Positions 57,373 through 64,000 of a stretch of 64,000 nt of DNA are shown in pieces; position 1 is the stretch's first letter, and every line of letters begins with the position of its first letter. The stretch is from Capsicum annuum. Lineage: Eukaryota > Streptophyta > Magnoliopsida > Solanales > Solanaceae. The position numbers and the translations under genes are program-made. Under the pieces are notes generated by a model. It ran no database searches. It was not told the DNA's origin and saw only the letters and a program-made list of their open reading frames with translations. Location of the stretch: NCBI RefSeq assembly GCF_002878395.1, contig NC_061121.1, forward strand, positions 130,570,870-130,634,869, read 5' to 3'.

Positions 57373-59742
57373 TGTAATACCCCATATTTTTGTGCTAGAA
57401 TTCTAACCGTCGTTCCTGCGCGTCTAAGCTCTAATCCAAGTGATTCGCATGTGTATAAAAGTTTAATGATCATTATCCTAGACTATGGAGTAGTTTAGAG
57501 GTGAAAAATGTTCATAGCAATGACCTAGAACAAAGTTGAGCTAAGACCAATTGATTCATCCAAAGTTTGACATTCGATTCTACAAGGGTCAACTTCAAAC
57601 ATGTATATCTGCTAATATACATGGAATTTTTCATTCCAAGACCTATCAAATTGTATATAATTAAATTATCTTTCCAATGATACCAGTTTTGCCAAGATCC
57701 GATACCCGAGCGAAAAGTTATGCCCATTTCCGTGAGAGACAGTAAGGGTATGCGATTGGTTAGGCGCCGCCCAGCCAAACTTAGGTGATTGGTTAGGCGC
57801 CACCCAAACTAGCTTGTGCGATTACTTGGGCACCGCCTAAGTTAGTTCCAAGTGCCAAAAACACTTCGTTTTGACTTATATCAAGGGTGTTGAAGTCATT
57901 TCACACCCCTTAACCATCCCTAATCACTCCAAATCGTTGATAAGGGGTTTTTAAACACATAATTACAATCCCTAAGCCCTAAATTAGTCAAGTTACGATC
58001 CAAAACCCATCCTCTCTTCCCAAGAACAAAATCTAAGTTACCTCTCAAGAATCAAGAAGCTAAGCTCCAAATTCAAAGTTCTCTACAAGGATTCTTTCAA
58101 TCAAGCTTGAAGGTCCAATCATTCACTGAATCCGTTATCATAAAGGTATGTAGGGTTTTCAACAAGAGCCTTCTTTTGTTCTTGTGCCCAAATTGATGTT
58201 TACGTTTACAAATATACATGATTTTATATGCTTTACTATGAATTTGAGATGGAAACTTATATATTATATTTTGTTCAAGAAAATATGATATTTTGATGCC
58301 TTGAAGTTGAATTCCATGAACTTTGATGATAATATCATGTTTAAAGTTAAAATTTCAGATTTTGTATGAATTATATATGGTTGCTACATAAAGTATGAAT
58401 CTTGAAGTACTTTACTCAATGTTGATATATGGGATTTAAACCCTCTTTGAGATAATGATCTTTGGTGAAGTAATGTGTTATACACACCTAGATATTTGAA
58501 TGGTTTGACCTTTTGGTCTTGAAAGAGTTATTTTTGAACTCGGATAAGAAAAGAAATCTACATGTTGATTTTATTATGAAAAAGGGGTTGCATGATGGCT
58601 CCCGATATGAATTTCTGAATTGTGTTGTTATGGGTTTTCTTTTGAAATGATCTAAGCTAAGTGTGGGAGTAGTCTTTAGCACCGAGTGGGAGGTATAGCT
58701 GTGATTGGTACTTCCCTAGAGCTACGTGCCCCCATAGGATGTGAGCCTAAGGCTACTTGATATAGTGACCACTAGTGAACCAAAGGTTAAGGTCCTACTC
58801 CAATGGCAAGGATAGGACATCTCTCCCCAATGTGGGTTGGACGTTGGACTCCATGTAGCTCACCTATTTTATGTCGATTGTAAAAGGCTCCCAATGTCGG
58901 TGTGTGTATTCTCCTATCTAATATGAAAAGTCTTATTCTTCTATCTGAGATGAAAACATATTTGTTTGAAAGACAGAATTTGAGAAAGTCATTATTTTCG
59001 AAAGATTTAATAAACATATATTCCAAAGAGAATTGTTATGAGATTTGATTACTTTGATGATTTGGAATCGAGATGGAAGTGAATTGTGATTTAAATTAAT
59101 GACTCACATGTTTCACCTAATATATTTTACTCTCTTATGATTATGATGATTTTAATTCGAGCTAAGTGAGTCATTTATATCAGCATGCATAATTTTATAA
59201 ACTGTGATGATATTAAGATATTATTTTATATATGCGTTGCACCCTTAAATGCTCAGTACCTTTCCATGGTACTGACCCACATATTCATATATGGGCTATA
59301 TTTTCTCGGAATGTAGGTACAAGGTGCAGTGTACATCTTCAGATCCAGTTAGTTCATGATATCCAGTGAGCAGGTGATGAGTCCTTTTGATTCAAGGGCT
59401 TGAGTTAGTTATATAGTTCGAGAAGTGTTGTATTTTCTTTATTCAGTCGTATTGAGTTGGATTAGTCGAGAGTCATGACCCTGCTACCTACAGTCAGTAC
59501 TAGTAGAGTCTTCATAGATAGTCAGTAGAAGTTGATGTATTCTATTTCAGTTTTGGTTGTAATCTTGTAAATTTAGTTTTGTGTCTATCATATTCAGAAA
59601 AGAGTTATTTTCCACAGATTTGTATAGATTTATACTTTTTGTTCAATTTCTTATGAGTTATGCCAGTAGAAAGGTTAGCTTGGGGTCACTTGTGATCCTA
59701 AGTACCGTGTGACATCTCGGGACCGGATTTCGAGGTATTACA
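57373..59742 (+). mobile_element. LTR L (2.37 kb) of a gypsy element
   Basis: Begins TGTAATACCCC and ends GAGGTATTACA, immediately before a perfect primer-binding site. It shares with LTR D and the solo LTR at 41902 the phrases gctcacctattttatgt, accgagtgggaggtata and ccatgtagctcac. It also carries a gcgccgcccag-containing block near 57765-57830 that replaces the repeat block of LTR D. Confidence 0.92.
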
Positions 59743-59746
59743 AACT

Positions 59747-59758
59747 TGGTATCAGAGC
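59747..59758 (+). other. Perfect initiator-Met tRNA primer-binding site of element L
   Basis: TGGTATCAGAGC without mismatch, four bases after the LTR end. Confidence 0.97.
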
Positions 59759-60010
59759 ACAGAGTTGAAGTGTCCTAGGGTGTCTATGAAGTTGTGTCTA
59801 GTAGAGTCTTGTATAACGGTACAAAGACGTCTGTACTTTTCTTCGAGAGGCTACAGGGTATTTAGGAAATGTTTCCTTTCTTTCAAGTCTAGGACCTTGC
59901 CTTGAAAAGGTTCTCAAAGAAACTTATATAGATTCTCATCTTACTCTAGTCAGGCCATCTTTGCCTTATTTCCAAGGTATCAAAAATAGTTGAGCTTCAT
60001 TATCCATAGA
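59759..60010 (+). mobile_element. Leader of element L, truncated
   Basis: Begins acagagttgaagtgtcctagggt and carries taatagagtctt- and gaggctacagggtatttagg-type leader phrases. It ends before any gag ATG, butted against a minus-strand gag. Confidence 0.7.
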
Positions 60011-60756
60011 TAGTTATGGGACTATAAGAGAGCTAGAAAGTATCCTATCAGTACTTTTGAGTTTTGAAAATCCACATCCTTCAACAGGTAAATAGTAAAC
60101 TTCACACCCTTTGAATAAATAGCATGAATTACCCTAAAAATCATCTTTATGTCATTATTAAACCCATGAGGATCCTCCTAAACCTTAGATGTTGTAAAGG
60201 TTGTGGGATTCAACCTTATAAACTAGTCAAACCTAGTAACCTATGGCAAACTAGCAACAGGACCAATATGGTTAAATCAAAGAGACTGTGATGCCACTGG
60301 CTGAGCAACCATATTAATAGACTTACAAAACTTTACATTAGAGATATATACCTAAGATGAAGCAGCATAAGTATCACCAGCCTGGGATGCCTAAGAATGA
60401 CAAATAGGGATTGGTGGAACCCCATGTAGAGCAGTACTATCAGGAGAAGGGACCCTAGATCGAGTCTGCAATCCAAAAGTAGGGCGAATTCCCTTCATAT
60501 TTTCTTAAGATGCAATAAAGATTCTAGCAGAGTTTCTACTACCATCAAATTTATGAGTTGGAAAGATCTAAAATATGAGTGAGCCAGGACTTAGAGAAGT
60601 TTCATAGCTATAAGAGTCTATAGCCCAAAATAGAACCCAAGAAAGGGAAACATTCTTATATGCCTTATAGCCTCTACTTATAAGTGTAGCGTGTTACATA
60701 CTCATAATAGGGTATACTAAACATGGCTTTGTAGGCACCTAACGACCCTGAACCTA
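60011..60756 (-). pseudogene. gag N-terminal fragment of element N
   Basis: On the minus strand from about 60230 downward: R-L-N-P-T-T-F-T-T-S-K-V, E-D-P-H-G-F, M-I-F-R-V-I-H-A, G-V-K-F-T-I-Y-L-L-K-D-V, the start of chromovirus gag. Between it and the PBS is gag leader. Truncated near 60011. Confidence 0.8.
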
Positions 60757-60768
60757 TCTTTGATACCA
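60757..60768 (-). other. Primer-binding site of element N
   Basis: TGGTATCAAAGA on the minus strand, two changes from canonical, three bases from the LTR end at 60772. Confidence 0.82.
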
Positions 60769-60771
60769 AGC

Positions 60772-61130
60772 TTATCATAACTCGAACTCGGGCCTTGCCG
60801 TGACAGGCATCTTAACCCCACCATAGGCCGGATACCACCCCTTTATCCTTACATCAAGAGCACAATAATAATAAATAGGAGAACATAACCAAATAAAAGT
60901 TAGATAAATAAAATGAAAAGAAAATTTGAAAAATCAAAGTAAGATATCAATGACATCCCAATCTTATCCACGAAAGCCTCTAAACTAAGAATAACAACTA
61001 TGTCGAGACATGCCCCCAACTATAATAAAAAAGAATCAAAAACTAAAATAAAATTAAGGAAACTAATGAAATGAAATGCCATTCTAAGGGTGGAGGCTCA
61101 CCATTTCACAAATAATCAACTATAATACCC
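60772..61130 (-). mobile_element. LTR fragment of element N
   Basis: Low end ttatcataactcgaactcgggc (minus ...GAGTTATGATAA). Only about 360 bases remain before LTR M begins. It contains gagacatgcccccaact, the reversed family phrase. Confidence 0.7.
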
Positions 61131-61477
61131 CAAAAAATCCAAACCAATATTAGAGCCATGCACCAAGCACATGCATAGTACATCATGGTTATTTTATAGT
61201 TTTATGAGTAAGTTAGATGTATATTAAGGCTTCAAATAACTCCCAGCTATAAGGAGAATCGAAACATTCATTAACGATTGAATTCTTGAGAAGGATATTT
61301 TTTATAGTAAACTTTAAATAAGCATATCTCTCATTATACTAGGAATTTTTGAGCTCATGACCTATCGACAAATAGATAGTTCAATTATATTTCCAATGAT
61401 ACCAATTTTTCCTAAATCTGATATCGGAGCAAAGAGTTATTCCTATTTTACTCTAGCATGTCAGGATGGAAATAGTG

Positions 61478-61870
61478 TGACGACATTCATAGTAGCTTAC
61501 CACATTCGTGACGCCCTACCACGAAGGTCATCATCCTTAGGTGGAAACCAGCTCCTAAGTAACGACATTCGTGGTAGCTTACCACATTTTTCATGCCCTA
61601 CCACGAAGGTCGTCAGCCTTAGGCAGAAACCAGCTCCTAAGTGACGACATTTGTGGTTGCTTACCACATTTGTGACGCCCTACCACGAAGGTCATCAGAC
61701 TTAGGCAGAAACCATCAAATCGAGCATCTGTGTGATGAAATTTTTGATGGCTTACCACATTTTTAATGTCATGTCTCAAATGTCATTAGCCTTGGCAGAA
61801 TCCAGCTTCTGTGTGACAACATTTTTGATGGCTTACCACACTTTTGATGCCTTGTCACAAATATCATCAA
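61478..61870. repeat. About 82-bp tandem repeats, five copies, inside LTR M
   Basis: Unit starts with tgacgacat at about 61479, 61561, 61643, 61734 and 61815, stepping 81-91 bp. Each has cttaccacatt and a gccctaccac/ttgtcac half. The block in LTR D at 27640-27870 is a related array. Confidence 0.88.
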
Positions 61871-63239
61871 CTATTATTTTCAGCAACTGGCAATTTATTT
61901 CATAAGGGTATTTTGGTCTTTTCCCTACACTTCCCATGACTTATAACCATAAAGAGGCGTAATTTTTCCCATTTTTCTTCAGTTAAGTATTTCAAAAACC
62001 CTCTCTTACGCTCTCAACTACAAGATTAGTGATTCTATCAAACTCATCTCTAAAAAGCAAGATTCAAGTCTTTTTTCAAGATAATCAAGAATTAAGTTTC
62101 CCAATCCAAGAACTCTCTAGCAAATCATCAAGGTTTCCTTTCTAAGGTATGCGTAGTGTTCATCTATGGATCCAATCCATTCATAGAGCTCAAGAACCAT
62201 GTTGTAAATACTATTTTGTGAACTTTTGTGGTGATATGAGCATACACATGTTGATGATTGTTGTTTATGTTTCAAGATGATATATAGCGGTGTTTTCATG
62301 GAATATATATGCTTGTTAGTTGAAAACTATGAACCTTAGTGTAAAATGGTACAACTAATGAAACATACCTATGCCTTAAAGATTGCATGCAAGAAGTTTG
62401 ATAAAATGCTTAGGATGATAGAAATTCATGTTTATATGATGCCATGATGTCTAAATGACAAGTCTATGTTAGCTATATACTTTAATATGAATTCCATGCT
62501 TTTCATGTGTTTCTATTGTTGTGGGATGAAGCATGTCTGATAATGGAGATATACAATATGCACATGAAATATAGGTATGCACTCCCTACCATGCTTAATA
62601 GGTTGAGGAACTACATGATGTATAATATCCTCTATTTATGATAATGTGAATTGTGGACTCTAATCTTTTGATCGAGTCAGTCATGTTATATCAGTTTCCT
62701 TCTATCGAGTCCTGGGGGTATTCGTAACTGAAAATATAGCTATGTGCCTAGAGCCATGTCATGTTATCATGATACTCTCAAACAAGTCATGATCTATAGA
62801 ATTCAGTTAGTCATATGACTCAGGAAAATCCAGTAACCTCAGTAATCTCAGTAGTTCAGTAATCTTAGTGATCTCTGTACTTAGTAATATCTGTAACTTC
62901 AGTATTCACAGTCAATCTCAGTAACTTTAGCACTCTCAAGTAGTCCTAAGAACTCAGTAAATTCCATCAGTCATTGGAATCCAGTAAACATACTTTTAGC
63001 TCCACCAAATAATACCATTAGTAATAGTCTAGTTAATCAGTATCAATTCAGCTAATCAATTCAGTTCAGTTATTTAGTTCAGCCTAGTTATTTAGTTTAG
63101 TGTCTTTTAGATAGGAGTATGATTCAGCACCGAGCAAACCTAGGGATGGGGGCTCACCCGCTAAAATAGGACTGAGATCCCTAGAAGCAATCCCTAAGTT
63201 CTAGAACTATATTTCCAGTGTAGGTACAAGATGTCACCT

Positions 63240-63720
63240 AATAGATAGGACTGACATACTCAGGGGTCACCCGTTAGTACATTTATATGTATAGAACTGA
63301 TCCCAGAAGTCACCTGCTAGGTTAGGACTGACTCCACAGCAATTGTCTTTACTGGTGGCGCGGTACTGACACCCTTCCATTCAGGGCAAAGATTGGACCC
63401 CAGTCAACTTAGCTTGGGGCATGTTAGTTAGATGAACACATCCCATAGTTTTAGTTATAGATTCAGGACTGTCAGACACATTCAACTCAAATTAGTAGTA
63501 TAGATTTAGTACTGTTAGATACAATCAATGCATATCATTATAAATAGACTTCAAGATCACCCATTAACTCGGACTGATCTCAACTATAATTAATCAGTAT
63601 CAGAATCATTAGATTTAAAGATCATCCGCTAGATAGGATTAATCTCAGACTAAGTCAAATCATCCTTATTATCAGTATACACATGATCACCCGCTAGATA
63701 GGACTGATCTCAGATTTAGT
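63240..63720. repeat. Repeated cacccgctagataggactga module in LTR M
   Basis: The module occurs, with variants, near 63305, 63560, 63618 and 63680, interspersed with tcagta runs. LTR A has weaker counterparts (cacctgccagtagaggg and cctaccagttaaggg at 4107-4240). Confidence 0.75.
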
Positions 63721-64000
63721 TACTCCAAGTAGAATGGAACTCAGATAGTTCCATCAGAACTTAGGCTGTCAGATATAGTCGCTCAGTATCAGTTACATTG
63801 GTTAGGCTGATCATCATAGTTATGATAGTTATAGTAGTTTTCTGAACTCATGTGTCGGTCATATCAGTTATCAGAATTCATGATATCAGTAGTCAGCTTC
63901 AGGACTATCAGACAAAGTTAACCAAACCAGTTCTTCATAATTCAAACTGTCAGAAATAGTCGTTCATCTATTCAGTATCTCAGTATCAGTATACTCATAT

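Larger units (their letters stand above)
61131..64000 (+). mobile_element. LTR M (same family as LTR A), running off the window
   Basis: Begins TATAATACCCC. Segments in order: gypsy-type U3 with tandem block (61478-61870), the phrase tctatcgagtcctgggggta at 62703, and a long CAGT-rich region (62800-64000) with repeated atcacccgctagataggactgatctc. The same order is found in LTR A at 2675-4521. No end, PBS or coding sequence is reached. Confidence 0.8.

Noticed and set aside
27294..59742. LTR D and LTR L as the two ends of one element
   Set aside because: Each is followed by its own primer-binding site and leader, so both are 5' LTRs of separate truncated copies.
61357..61644. 95-codon ORF as a gene
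   Set aside because: It lies over the 82-bp tandem repeats of LTR M and owes its openness to the repeat period, not to coding constraint.
1..64000. A previously undescribed multi-gene system
   Set aside because: Every coding region that could be recognised belongs to retroelements or the pararetrovirus, apart from one short acidic exon. No cluster of unexplained genes exists.

Overview
This window is plant nuclear DNA, most likely from a Solanaceae genome, in a gene-poor, transposon-packed (heterochromatin-like) region. The evidence is: nested multi-kilobase LTRs starting TGTAATACCCC or TGTAACGACC; initiator-Met tRNA primer-binding sites next to LTR ends; decayed Ty3/gypsy chromovirus-type gag-pol reading frames on both strands; small DNA-transposon derivatives with clear target duplications; and one decayed endogenous pararetrovirus whose gene order fits the solendovirus-like viruses known from Solanaceae. 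The family assignment is inference. No complete host gene was found. The only host-like coding trace is an acidic carboxy-terminal exon at the left edge. There is no bacterial operon, CRISPR array or rRNA.

Layout. 1-2674: a broken acidic exon (minus), a 1.5 kb minisatellite and a 74-bp triple repeat. 2675-4521: a TGTAATACCCC-type LTR cut off on its right. 4522-12790: the endogenous pararetrovirus on the minus strand. Reading right to left it has two small ORFs, coat protein with zinc knuckle, movement protein, two successive retropepsin-like domains, reverse transcriptase/RNase H, transactivator/viroplasmin-like ORF, then a TATA box, poly(A) signal, leader and a further small ORF. A 100-N assembly gap inside it is flanked by near-identical 273-bp copies. 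12791-14237: AT-rich filler, an hAT MITE and a plus-strand gag relic. 14238-27293: a minus-strand gypsy element (C) with 3' LTR, integrase, RNase H, RT, protease, gag and 5' LTR. It carries an hAT MITE in one LTR and a 2.8 kb solo LTR inside the integrase.

27294-31135: a plus-strand element (D) with LTR, PBS and gag, truncated before its protease and butted against a minus-strand gag. 31136-about 37700: that second minus element (E), with PBS and a long LTR carrying another solo LTR. About 37700-46749: LTR, PBS and gag relic of element H, then LTR I split by a 2.4 kb solo LTR with a perfect TTTTC target duplication. 46750-55491: the best-preserved gypsy element (J), plus strand, with both LTRs, gag, protease, RT, RNase H, integrase (interrupted by a Tourist-like MITE) and a chromodomain-like tail. 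55492-64000: LTR K, LTR L with PBS, a minus-strand gag/PBS/LTR fragment (N), and LTR M running off the right edge.

All coding regions are broken by stops and frameshifts, often at catalytic residues and through C-to-T/G-to-A type changes. The window reads as a layered insertion history rather than a working gene cluster. The most noteworthy items are the near unit-length pararetrovirus with two consecutive retropepsin-like domains, the duplicated sequence around the gap, and several insertions whose excision point can be read to the base from target duplications.
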